64,000 nucleotides of DNA from an uncultured Chloroflexota bacterium (lineage in GTDB: Bacteria > Chloroflexota > Anaerolineae > Anaerolineales > Anaerolineaceae). The stretch lies in assembly GCA_902795255.1 (NCBI GenBank), contig CADBKS010000003.1, positions 1 through 64,000 on the forward strand, read 5' to 3'. The notes under the pieces are model-generated. The model was given only the letters and a program-made list of their open reading frames with translations, was not told where the DNA came from and ran no database searches. Below, one piece after another: positions 54,205 through 63,111 of the stretch (position 1 is its first letter; each line of letters begins with the position of its first letter). Position numbers and translations under genes: made by a program.

Positions 54205-56402
54205 GCATTCAATTCAATGATCAGGAAAAACTGTTTACCATCACTACCGCTTCCGATACGTACCAGATGCAGATCGATGAACTCGGATATCTGCGCCATC
54301 TGTATTATGGGACCGGGACCGGAGCCCAGAATATGTCCTTCCGGATCCTCGACCATGACGTATCTTTTTCCGCGAACCCTTATGAAGTCCGGATGGAACG
54401 GGCATTCTCGCTGGATATCATTCCGCAGGAATATACCTCTTACGGTATCGGCGATTACCGGGTGAACAGCCTCGCGGTTGTCAATGCCGATGGCAGCCGC
54501 TGCGCTTCCTTCCGCTATGTCTCCCATGAGATCCGGAGCGGGAAATATGCCATTCCGGGCCTGCCTGCCGCGTATGCGGACGGGGATGAGGCGGAGACGC
54601 TGACCATTACCCTGAAGGATGAAGTCACCGGGCTGTCGCTCCGCCTCCGCTACGGTGTCTTCGCAGCGCAGGATGTCATCACCCGCTGCGCGGAGTTCAT
54701 CAACGGCGGGAACGGGCCGGTCACACTGGAAAAGGCCGCGTCCGTCTGTCTGGAACTGCCCAATGGCGACTGGGACCTGCTGCATTTTTACGGAAAACAC
54801 TGCCTGGAACGTCAGCCGGAACGCGCGCCGCTCGGCCATTTTGTCACCACGATCTCTTCGGAACGCGGGACCTCCAGCCACCAGCACAATCCCTTCATCA
54901 TCCTCTGTGACCATGAAGCCACGGAAGAGCACGGGGACTGCTACGGGGTGATGCTGGCCTATTCCGGCGGCTTCCGGGCGGAGATCGAACGCAGCCAGAT
55001 GGAATCCGTCCGGGTCGTGATGGGCATCAACGAGACCGCTTTTTCCTGGAAACTGGAGAGCGGTGAAAGCTTCTTCACGCCCGAAGCGATCCTCTGCCAT
55101 GCGGACGGGCTGGCGGCCCTTTCCCACAAATACCATCACCTGATCCGGCACAACATCTGCCGCGGTGAACATCACCTGGCAAAGCGGCCGGTGCTGATCA
55201 ACAACTGGGAAGCCACCTATTTTGACTTGGATGAGGAGCGGATTTTCGCCCTTGCGAAGGAAGCTGCGGATCTCGGTATTGAGCTCTTCGTACTGGATGA
55301 CGGCTGGTTCCGGAATCGCATTGATGACAACCGGGCCCTGGGGGACTGGTTTGAAGACCGGAAAAAACTGCCGCACGGGCTCCGGGACCTGATCGGGAAG
55401 ATCACCGGTCTGGGGATGAAGTTCGGCATCTGGATCGAGCCGGAAATGGTCAGCGTGGACTCCGACCTTTACCGGGCGCATCCGGAATGGGCTTTTGCCG
55501 CCCCGGGCCGGAAGCCGGCTTTCGGACGCAACCAGCTGGTGCTGGATATGAACCGGCAGGACGTGCGGGATTATCTCTATGACTGCTTTTCCGCGCTGCT
55601 GCGGGAGAACGACATCTCCTACATCAAGTGGGATATGAACCGCTCCCTTTCCGATGTTTATTCCAACGCGCTGCCGCCGGAACGGCAGGGCGAGGTTTAT
55701 CACCGCTACGTGCTGGGTGTGTATGATCTGCTGGACCGTCTGACTTCGGACTTCCCGCATGTCCTGTTCGAGGGCTGCTCGGGCGGCGGCGGACGCTTTG
55801 ACGCCGGGATGCTTTATTACACTCCGCAGATCTGGCTCTCCGACGATACCGACGCCATCGAACGCCTGCTGATCCAGGGCGGATCCTCCTACGGATATCC
55901 TGTCAGTGCCATGGGCGCCCATGTTTCAGCCTCCCCGAACCACCAGACCGGCCGTACTACCCCGATCGCGACCCGCGGGGTCATCGCCATGTCGGGCGCT
56001 TTCGGTTACGAGCTCGATCTTACGAAGCTTTCGGATGAGGATAAACAGGCCATCGCCGCGCAGGTCCGTCAGTATCATCAGGACGGACAGCTGCTGCACG
56101 AAGGGCTGTATTACCGGCTGACCGATATCACAAAGGGGCTTTATTACACCGCCTGGCAGGTCGTCAGCGAAGACCGGGCCCGGAGCATCGTTGATCTGGT
56201 CCTTGTCAGCCCGCAGCCGAATCCCGCCCCGCTGAATCTCCGCCTGAAGGGTCTGGACCCGGACGGCATCTACCGTATCGCCGAGGACGGGCGCTGCTGC
56301 TCCGGTGCGGCGCTGATGGCCGGCGGGTACACCTTCCCGCAGCTGTTCGGCGACTATCCCGCCGCGCAGCTCCATCTGACCCGTGAGGACAGCGTTCAAT
56401 GA
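54201..56402 (+). CDS. GH36 alpha-galactosidase
   Basis: The product has 733 residues with no signal peptide, so it acts on imported sugar in the cytoplasm. The N-terminal beta-sandwich (to about 330) precedes the TIM barrel. FVLDDGWF is near 365, the nucleophile Asp is in YIKWDMNRSLSD (about 478), a glycine-rich FEGCSGGGGRFD loop follows, and the acid/base Asp is in WLSDDTDAIERL (about 546). It releases galactose from melibiose or raffinose-type sugars. It overlaps both neighbours by 4 bp, so the AraC regulator, enzyme and next gene are co-translated. Confidence 0.95.
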   Translation: MSIQFNDQEKLFTITTASDTYQMQIDELGYLRHLYYGTGTGAQNMSFRILDHDVSFSANPYEVRMERAFSLDIIPQEYTSYGIGDYRVNSLAVVNADGSRCASFRYVSHEIRSGKYAIPGLPAAYADGDEAETLTITLKDEVTGLSLRLRYGVFAAQDVITRCAEFINGGNGPVTLEKAASVCLELPNGDWDLLHFYGKHCLERQPERAPLGHFVTTISSERGTSSHQHNPFIILCDHEATEEHGDCYGVMLAYSGGFRAEIERSQMESVRVVMGINETAFSWKLESGESFFTPEAILCHADGLAALSHKYHHLIRHNICRGEHHLAKRPVLINNWEATYFDLDEERIFALAKEAADLGIELFVLDDGWFRNRIDDNRALGDWFEDRKKLPHGLRDLIGKITGLGMKFGIWIEPEMVSVDSDLYRAHPEWAFAAPGRKPAFGRNQLVLDMNRQDVRDYLYDCFSALLRENDISYIKWDMNRSLSDVYSNALPPERQGEVYHRYVLGVYDLLDRLTSDFPHVLFEGCSGGGGRFDAGMLYYTPQIWLSDDTDAIERLLIQGGSSYGYPVSAMGAHVSASPNHQTGRTTPIATRGVIAMSGAFGYELDLTKLSDEDKQAIAAQVRQYHQDGQLLHEGLYYRLTDITKGLYYTAWQVVSEDRARSIVDLVLVSPQPNPAPLNLRLKGLDPDGIYRIAEDGRCCSGAALMAGGYTFPQLFGDYPAAQLHLTREDSVQ

Positions 56403-57094
56403 GAAAGATGCTGCGGGACTGGTTCCGGGAGGAGCGGGCCAAGCTCAGTGAGATGGACTTTAAGCAGGCGGTCCGCTACATCCGGCATTATTACTGGATG
56501 TGGATCCTCGCCATTCTCGGCGGGATCGCCGGCATCATTTATCTGCTTGTCCTGCTTTTACGGGGAGCACCGGAGTATCACCTGTACGCGGTCTTCGCGG
56601 ACACCCGGGCCAGGGCGGGGAACAACTCCCGGATCTGGCGAGACTTCACGGAATTCAGCGGCTGGGACCTGAGCCAAAAGCAGGTCGAGTTCAACGCGGC
56701 GGTCTATTTCGACTACATCAAAGACCAGGGCCGCGGCAATACCTACTACAATTCCTTTATCACCTGGGCGGATACGGGAACGCTGGACCTGATCACCATG
56801 GACCCGCAGCAGATCGCCGCGCTCGGACAGAGCGGGCGGCTGCTGGACTGGAACCTGGAGCGCTGTGCCGCGCTGCGTGAAAAATACGCGGACCGGCTGA
56901 TCTGGTACGAGCCGCCTGAGGATGCGCCCGAACAGACCGGTCCCGTCCCGGTCGGGATCGATGTCAGCGACAGCCTGCTGGTGACAAAATACGGACTGTA
57001 TCCGGAGGCCTGCGGGCTGGGGATCGGTGCTGGAAGCACCCGGCTGGACGCGGTCGGCGTGTTTCTGGACTTTATTTTTTCGGCGGAGGAGTGA
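56399..57094 (+). CDS. Single-pass membrane protein of unknown function in the alpha-galactosidase operon
   Basis: A 231-residue protein. A charged cytoplasmic start is followed by one strong membrane helix at about 33-56 (YYWMWILAILGGIAGIIYLL). The remaining 170 residues are predicted outside, with VEFNAAVYFDY and GTLDLITMDPQQIAALGQSG, a pattern like a fragment of a solute-binding protein. I do not recognise a family. It overlaps the enzyme gene by 4 bp and is followed 3 nt later by a YesL gene, so the pair may act with the importer. Confidence 0.6.
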   Translation: MRKMLRDWFREERAKLSEMDFKQAVRYIRHYYWMWILAILGGIAGIIYLLVLLLRGAPEYHLYAVFADTRARAGNNSRIWRDFTEFSGWDLSQKQVEFNAAVYFDYIKDQGRGNTYYNSFITWADTGTLDLITMDPQQIAALGQSGRLLDWNLERCAALREKYADRLIWYEPPEDAPEQTGPVPVGIDVSDSLLVTKYGLYPEACGLGIGAGSTRLDAVGVFLDFIFSAEE

Positions 57095-57097
57095 ACG

Positions 57098-57883
57098 ATG
57101 CATGAACTGCTTACCAGTCTGATCAGCAATGAGAGCGCCTTCGGGCGGCTGATGACCCGCTGCGGGACGGTGATCGCGGCGAATATCATGTTCGTCCTCT
57201 TCAGCCTGCCGGTGGTCACCGCCGGTGCCGCGCTGACCGCCCTCCACCATGTGATGTTCAAGATGCTGCGCAGCAAAGAGCCCATTAACCCCTTCGTCCA
57301 GTTCTGGAAAGGCTTCCGCGGGAACTTCAGACAGGCGACGATCGCCTGGCTCATCGCCCTGGCGCTGGCGGTTTTCGGATATTTCGACATCCGCATCTGC
57401 AGCCGGGCCGGGGGCTTTATCGGCAGCCTGCGCTACGGGGTTTACGGGCTCGGGATCTTCCTGCTCATCACCCTGATCTGTCTTTTCCCGACCATGGCCG
57501 CATTCAGCGACAGCCTGCCGAATCTGGCCCGCAACGGGCTGATCTTCGCCCTGCGCAGACCCGGGAAGCTGCTCGTCATCCTTTTCTTCAGCGTTTTCCC
57601 GCTGTACCTGACCTACTCCGACCCGCAGTACATGCCGCTCTATGCCTTTATCTGGGTGATGTTCGGGTTCGGTGCGGTCTCCCTGCTGACCGCGCGGCTG
57701 CTCCTGCCCGAGTTCACCCCCTATCTGCCGGTCGTCGACGAGATGGGCGACTTTATCCTCAAGCCGGACGGGACCCCGCTGATGCCGGGCGAGGAGCTTG
57801 AAACGGAAGAGGTCGCGGAAGGCGGCGGCGAAGAGATGAGCGAAGAAGAAGTGCTCGAGGAAATGCGCAGGCTGGGAATGTGA
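57098..57883 (+). CDS. YesL-family (DUF624) membrane protein
   Basis: A 261-residue protein with four or five membrane helices (NIMFVLFSLPVVTAG, IFLLITLICLFPTM, LLVILFFSVFPLYLTY, then IWVMFGFGAVSLL). A highly acidic C-terminal tail (EELETEEVAEGGGEEMSEEE) is likely cytoplasmic. YesL proteins are common next to carbohydrate ABC transporters and their role is unknown. GGAGG precedes ATG 57098. Confidence 0.85.
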   Translation: MHELLTSLISNESAFGRLMTRCGTVIAANIMFVLFSLPVVTAGAALTALHHVMFKMLRSKEPINPFVQFWKGFRGNFRQATIAWLIALALAVFGYFDIRICSRAGGFIGSLRYGVYGLGIFLLITLICLFPTMAAFSDSLPNLARNGLIFALRRPGKLLVILFFSVFPLYLTYSDPQYMPLYAFIWVMFGFGAVSLLTARLLLPEFTPYLPVVDEMGDFILKPDGTPLMPGEELETEEVAEGGGEEMSEEEVLEEMRRLGM

Positions 57884-57927
57884 ATTGGTCATTGGTTATC
57901 AGCTGTAATCGGTGACACCCTCCTTTT

Positions 57928-58220
57928 AGAGTTCAGAGTGCAGAGTTCAGAGTTCAGAGTTCAGATAAATCGGTGACGCTTCGCGTCGTTTAAGAGGACG
58001 CTCCGCGAAGATGTGCCGGCTCGCTGAGGGGTCGGCTCTAGTTGACTCAGAATTGAGTCATCAGATCCGCCCCCGCTTTTTCTGCCGGGGCACAGGTTCC
58101 CGGATGATCGGGTGATTCCCCGCTGTGGAATAGCGGGGACGGGTTCTCCGGCTCAAGTCTGAGCCTCCGGAAACCGGCCCCTCCGGCACCGGTTCCGTCT
58201 TACCCCGCCGCGAAGCGCTC
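57928..58220. repeat. Composite repeat island 2
   Basis: It starts with five 7-nt units (AGAGTTC, AGAGTGC, then AGAGTTC three times; 57928-57962). The palindrome GACGCTTCGCGTC (57975-57987) follows, then ACGCTCCGCG and several hairpins (for example TCCCCGCT with AGCGGGGA). A 57-nt REP-like block (58135-58191) beginning GGGGACGGGTTC matches 63339-63395 in island 3 with one mismatch. CCGCGAAGCGC near 58207 marks the far end. No gene is seen up to 58376. Confidence 0.75.
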
Positions 58221-58376
58221 CTGAAACGCCACTTGCCCCAGAATCGCTGCCTTTTGTCCCAACGGTACCGGCCGGGATGTTTATACAATTCCGATACGGT
58301 ATACTTTTATAAGGGACCCTGTCAGGATCGGGCCGGCATCCTGCGGGACGGGACGCCGGAAAGGAGCGGCAATACG

Positions 58377-60071
58377 ATGAACGATGAATACGCTGTGGCG
58401 GACGGCCCCGCCATCCTGTACAAAACTGCCGGGTTCCGGGCGGACGCGGTCACGGAAAAGGTCCCCCTTTCGGAGGGGAAGACCCTGCTGATCTGCGCGC
58501 CGGACCGGGAGATCCTGCTGCACCGCCTGCAGGAAGCCGAGAATGCCATTGCCGCCAAGGATATCTTCCTGAGCAATATGTCCCACGACATCCGCACACC
58601 GATGAACGCCATCACCGGCCTCACGATGCTGGCCAAAATGCATCTGGACGAGACCGAGCGGGTCTCGGATGCCCTCAATAAGATCGAAACCGCCGGGACC
58701 CATCTGCTCAGCCTCATCAATGATGTGCTGGACATGTCCCGCATCAACTCCGGCCGCATGACCATCACCCCCGAATACTTCGCCCTCAACGACCTGATCC
58801 ACGAGATCATGATCATCATCCGCCCGCAGGCGGAGAAGAAAAAGCACCGCTTGCTGCTCACCACCGGCGACATCCCCGAGGAAACGCTGAACGGGGACGT
58901 GCTCCGTCTGCGGCAGATCTATGTCAACATCCTCTCCAACGCCGTCAAATATACCGATGAGGGCGGAGAGATCTCCGTGGACTTCTCCGAAGAGCTGCAG
59001 GGGGACCGCTGTCTGCTCAGCTTCGTCTGCCGTGACAACGGCATGGGGATGAGCGAGGCCTTCCTCGAAAGGGTCTTCGAACCCTTCGAACGGGTCGAGA
59101 CCAGCACCGTTTCCCGCATCGAAGGCACCGGGCTCGGCATGAGCATCGTCAAAAAACTGACGGAAGCCATGGACGGGACGGTCGATGTGCAGTCAAAGGT
59201 CGGCGAAGGCACGACCGTGACGATCCGCATCCCCATGCAGTACCGCCGGGAAGCGCTCCGTTCCGAAGGACTGCAGGGCAAAAACCTGCTGATCCTCGAA
59301 GCGGAACCGGCCCTGCGCAGGTCCTACGAACGCTGGCTGGAGGAGCTCGGCATCCGCTTTACGCTGACGGCTTCGGCCGAAGAGACCCTCAACGCCCTGG
59401 CGGACGCGGATTTCACGCAGCAGCGCTTCGATGCCGCCATCATCGGCCGGGAATGCGGCGAAAAGAGCGGCAAACTGGAGATCGCGGGCTACCTGCACAA
59501 GGCGGCTCCGTCCCTGCCGATCCTGCTCATCAGTGATGACAACTGGGACGAGATCGGCTATCTCGCCCAGCACAGCGGCATCGTTTCCTTCATCCCGCTG
59601 CCCCTTTTCCGCCGGAGCCTGGTCAACGGTCTGGCCGAGGCGCTGGAAGAGGCCGGCGGGTCCGAAAGCAGCTTCGGGTACCCGGACCTGACCGGAAAGC
59701 GCATCCTGCTCGTGGAAGACAACATGATCAACCAGGAGATCGCCAAAGAGCTCATCGGCATGACCGGCGCGGACACGGACCTTGCCGAAAACGGCGCCGA
59801 GGCCGTGAAAATGTTCGCCGCGTCCGACCCCGGCGCGTATTCCATGATCCTCATGGATATCCAGATGCCGGTGATGAACGGCTACGACGCTGCCGCGGCG
59901 ATCCGCAGCTCCGGCCGTCCGGACGCGGGCACCGTGCCGATCTACGCCATGACCGCCAACACCTTTGCCGAGGATATCGCCAAAGCCCGGGACGCCGGCA
60001 TGAACGGCCACATCGCCAAGCCGATCGATATCAACGTCCTGATGCAGGTCCTGGGACAGATCAGAAAATAA
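58377..60071 (+). CDS. Hybrid histidine kinase with degenerate and intact receiver domains
   Basis: A 564-residue protein with no membrane segment. Only about 55 residues precede the kinase, so it has no sensor domain of its own. The phospho-histidine is in NMSHDIRTPMNAI (about 70), the ATP site in LSNAVKYTDEGG and GTGLGMSIVKKL. The first receiver (about 305-425) has AAIIGREC where an aspartate is needed, so it cannot be phosphorylated. The second receiver (about 440-560) is intact, LMDIQMPVMNGYD. AAGGAG precedes ATG 58377. It is in line with the unknown protein at 60422. Confidence 0.88.
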   Translation: MNDEYAVADGPAILYKTAGFRADAVTEKVPLSEGKTLLICAPDREILLHRLQEAENAIAAKDIFLSNMSHDIRTPMNAITGLTMLAKMHLDETERVSDALNKIETAGTHLLSLINDVLDMSRINSGRMTITPEYFALNDLIHEIMIIIRPQAEKKKHRLLLTTGDIPEETLNGDVLRLRQIYVNILSNAVKYTDEGGEISVDFSEELQGDRCLLSFVCRDNGMGMSEAFLERVFEPFERVETSTVSRIEGTGLGMSIVKKLTEAMDGTVDVQSKVGEGTTVTIRIPMQYRREALRSEGLQGKNLLILEAEPALRRSYERWLEELGIRFTLTASAEETLNALADADFTQQRFDAAIIGRECGEKSGKLEIAGYLHKAAPSLPILLISDDNWDEIGYLAQHSGIVSFIPLPLFRRSLVNGLAEALEEAGGSESSFGYPDLTGKRILLVEDNMINQEIAKELIGMTGADTDLAENGAEAVKMFAASDPGAYSMILMDIQMPVMNGYDAAAAIRSSGRPDAGTVPIYAMTANTFAEDIAKARDAGMNGHIAKPIDINVLMQVLGQIRK

Positions 60072-60079
60072 GCCCCGGC

Positions 60080-60433
60080 TGAGACAAACACCCTGCGGAA
60101 AGGAGAAGCCGCTTTTCAGGACAGCTCTGGCTCCGTATCAGAAAAGGTGCCCGCAGCTGCATGCGGATGAGACTCAAAAAGAGCCTCTGGATTGCAAATA
60201 GATCTTTTGACCCTGGCATAATGAAACCGGGGGTGCCGGGGCCGACGGGTGAGCGAAGCTCAGCCCGATCGGCCCCGGCTAAACAAACCTGGCGCGGCCA
60301 GCGGCTTATGCAAACACACGAGCGATCGGGCCGCGCCATACAGCGCAGCTACTGCTCCGCATCCATTACCCACCCAATGCGGAGCATCTGAAACACACCC
60401 CTGCGGAAAGGAGAAGCTGCTTTGCAGGACTGG
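60080..60433. repeat. Dispersed structured element, copy 2, flanked by a direct repeat
   Basis: About 42 nt containing CTGCGGAAAGGAGAAG occur twice, at 60080-60122 and at 60390-60431; the second copy holds the ribosome site and start of the next gene. Between them, on the minus strand, lie three strong hairpins (60236-60278, 60290-60338, 60353-60386) with 8-10 bp stems, and the words shared with the element near 79-200. It looks like an insertion that duplicated its target, or a duplicated leader. Confidence 0.65.
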
Positions 60434-62245
60434 CAGGAAACCTACATTCGCAACGTCCGCGAGGTCGCGGAGATCCGGCAGCTCTTCAGCGTTGAAGAGC
60501 CGGATTTCGACGTCTGGTACGCGGAGTACCGCTCCCGCGAAGAGCGTCTGCAGGTCCTCAAGGCGGAAAACACCGCCCTGCTCAGCACGCATTTCTTCCC
60601 GCTGCTGGACGAACTCCACAGCGCCTCCCCCGAAACCATCGCGGACCTCGAAGCCTTCGGGGATGTGCTCATGGACTGGAAGACCAACCTGGACTGCGGC
60701 GTTTACGTCGCCATCCACGATGCACTGCTGAGCCTCTGCCGGGTCCGCCGCGACCGCGACGGGATCATCCGCGAGCTGTATAAACTCGGCATGGGCCTTT
60801 ACTATCTGCAGCGCCCGCTGGTGGGCGTTTACTGCCGGCAGGCGGATTCGATGCATTTCCGGAATGAAATGGTCTTCACCGAGGCCGGCTCCTACTTCCG
60901 CTATTTCGACCGGATCGAAAACAGCGACACCCGCGCCTATATCCTGCGCGGCTGGGCGAACATCAGCATCTGCACCCCCGATTTCAAGCGCCGGGTCGAT
61001 ACCTCCATCAATTTCATCCGGACGGTCCGCTCTCCGGAATACCGGGCCAAAGCGCCGGAACTCCCCTGGGATACCTACCTCTCCCGGGCTTATCAGCAGC
61101 TCAGCTCTTCCCGCTCCCAGCTCAACAGCGATGGCATCACCCGGACCGAGATCGCCGCGGTGATGGACGCCTGCTATGAGGTCTTCAAACCGCAGGCGCA
61201 GTCCGCGAATCCCAGCCCGCGCTGGCTGTGGCCGTATTATGATATGGAATACCACTGCGGCTACGTCAGCCTGGAGACGACGGTCGAACGGCTGGAGAAC
61301 CTGATCCGTGCGGCCCGCTGGGATGAATACGACGTCGCCGGGCTGTACGCGAACGTCCAGCTCCCGGTCTTTCTGGGACGGCTGATCCGCGACCACGAAC
61401 AGCTCCGGGAAGATCCGGCCCGGATCCGTTTCCTCGACATGGCCTACCGCAAAATGCTGAAATGCCTGATGACCGCCCCGCCGGAATATTACAACGAGAA
61501 CTTTTTCTATACGATCGTCGCGCTCGTCACGGATTTCTACGAGCACGAGGCGGTGATCTCCTACCGGGAGGTCACGACCCGGCTGATGCAGCGCTTCGCG
61601 GGCAGGCTCTACCTCAGTTCGCTGAAGGCCGGGGAGCTGCTTGCCTGTTACTGCGCGTATATTCTCAAACACCGCCCGGACTATTTCGCGAAGCTGCCGG
61701 TCCTGGAAGGCATCACCGATCCGGAGGAACGCCGGACGGCGCTGCTCCGCTACGCGGCCGACTGCGGGCTGTACCACGACTTCGGCCTGTTCAAAATGAA
61801 CATGAAGCGCATCATGCAGACCCGGAGCCTCTTCGAAAATGAGGACGAGATGTACCGCCTGCATACGATCTCCGGACATGACGATCTGCGCAGGCGCGAA
61901 AGCACCCGGCAGTTTGCCGATATCGCCCACGGGCACCACGCGGCCTACAGCGCGGCGGAGGCGGATCCCTCCGGCTATGTGCGGATGGACTCCCCCTGCC
62001 GCCGGATGACCGACCTGATGGCCATCATCTCCGACCTGATGGAGCATGACCGGGAAGAGATCCGGACGTGGGCGAAGCGGATCCTTTCCGGGGACAGGGG
62101 CCGCTTCTCGCCGATCGCGGCTGCCTTCTTGAGCGATGCGACCCTGCTGGATGCGCTGGATGCCATTCTCCGCTCCGATGACCGCGCCCGCTGCCGGGAG
62201 GCCTTTGACTATTATTACCTGCACACGCAGGCCGCGGGCTCATGA
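60422..62245 (+). CDS. Large helical protein of unknown function
   Basis: A 607-residue, mostly helical soluble protein without signal peptide or membrane segment. It begins at TTG 60422 with AAAGGAG 8 nt upstream. I recognise no catalytic motif; regularly spaced hydrophobic/charged helices in the first 300 residues resemble repeat-type scaffolds. It follows the hybrid kinase on the same strand and overlaps the next gene by 4 bp. A role as partner or sensor for the kinase that lacks a sensor domain is only a guess. Its start lies in a duplicated segment (see the repeat entry). Confidence 0.7.
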   Translation: MQDWQETYIRNVREVAEIRQLFSVEEPDFDVWYAEYRSREERLQVLKAENTALLSTHFFPLLDELHSASPETIADLEAFGDVLMDWKTNLDCGVYVAIHDALLSLCRVRRDRDGIIRELYKLGMGLYYLQRPLVGVYCRQADSMHFRNEMVFTEAGSYFRYFDRIENSDTRAYILRGWANISICTPDFKRRVDTSINFIRTVRSPEYRAKAPELPWDTYLSRAYQQLSSSRSQLNSDGITRTEIAAVMDACYEVFKPQAQSANPSPRWLWPYYDMEYHCGYVSLETTVERLENLIRAARWDEYDVAGLYANVQLPVFLGRLIRDHEQLREDPARIRFLDMAYRKMLKCLMTAPPEYYNENFFYTIVALVTDFYEHEAVISYREVTTRLMQRFAGRLYLSSLKAGELLACYCAYILKHRPDYFAKLPVLEGITDPEERRTALLRYAADCGLYHDFGLFKMNMKRIMQTRSLFENEDEMYRLHTISGHDDLRRRESTRQFADIAHGHHAAYSAAEADPSGYVRMDSPCRRMTDLMAIISDLMEHDREEIRTWAKRILSGDRGRFSPIAAAFLSDATLLDALDAILRSDDRARCREAFDYYYLHTQAAGS

Positions 62246-63111
62246 AGGAGACAAAAAACAGCCGCGGCCCGGTGATGATGCTCGTCACCTCGATGCTGAT
62301 CTTCGGGACGATCGGCATCTTCCGGCGGCATATCCCGGTCTCCTCCGGGTTCCTTGCCTTTTCCCGCGGACTGCTCGGCACGCTCTTCCTCCTTCTGTTC
62401 CTGCGGCTGCGGGGCAGGCCCTTCCGGATCACGATGGCGCGGCGGAAGGCGCTGCTCTTCGCGCTTTCGGGCGCGGCCATGGGCGTCAACTGGATCCTGC
62501 TTTTCGAGGCCTACAATTATACGAGCGTATCCACAGCCACCCTGTGCTATTACATGCAGCCGGCGATCGTCATCCTGCTTTCGCCGCTGTTTTTCCGTGA
62601 ACCCCTGACCCCGCGGAAGATCCTCTGTGCGGCGGTCTCCGTGTTCGGGATGGTCCTCGTTTCCGGTGTGACCGGCGGGGCGCCCGTGCAGGGGAGCGGT
62701 CTGAAAGGGATCGCCTTCGGCCTGGGAGCGGCCGCGCTCTATGCTTCCGTCGTCATCCTGAACAAAAAGACCGGGGCGGCCGATCCGTATGAGAAAACCG
62801 TCATCCAGCTCTTTTCCGCGGCGCTGGTCATGCTTCCCTATCTGCTCCTCACCCGGGACCGCAGCTTCGTCGGGATGACAGGGACGACCGCGGTCCTCCT
62901 GCTCACCGTCGGCCTGATCCATACCGGGATCGCTTACGTTCTCTATTTCGGCAGTATGGACGGCGTCAGCGCCCAGACCATTGCCATCCTCAGCTACATC
63001 GACCCGGTCTCCGCCCTGCTCTTCTCCGCCGCCTTCCTCCGCGAGTCCCTCACCCCCGCAGGGATCGCAGGCGCCATTCTGATTCTCGGCGCTGCGCTCC
63101 TTAGTCATTAG
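62242..63111 (+). CDS. DMT-family (EamA) transporter
   Basis: A 289-residue membrane protein with about ten segments in two EamA repeats (first half to about 140, second from about 150). Typical loops are FGTIGIFRRHIP, LLFEAYNYTSVSTATLCYY and SYIDPVSALLFSAAFLRE. It should export or import a small metabolite; the substrate is unknown. It overlaps the unknown protein gene by 4 bp. A heptamer array starts inside its last codons. Confidence 0.9.
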   Translation: MKETKNSRGPVMMLVTSMLIFGTIGIFRRHIPVSSGFLAFSRGLLGTLFLLLFLRLRGRPFRITMARRKALLFALSGAAMGVNWILLFEAYNYTSVSTATLCYYMQPAIVILLSPLFFREPLTPRKILCAAVSVFGMVLVSGVTGGAPVQGSGLKGIAFGLGAAALYASVVILNKKTGAADPYEKTVIQLFSAALVMLPYLLLTRDRSFVGMTGTTAVLLLTVGLIHTGIAYVLYFGSMDGVSAQTIAILSYIDPVSALLFSAAFLRESLTPAGIAGAILILGAALLSH

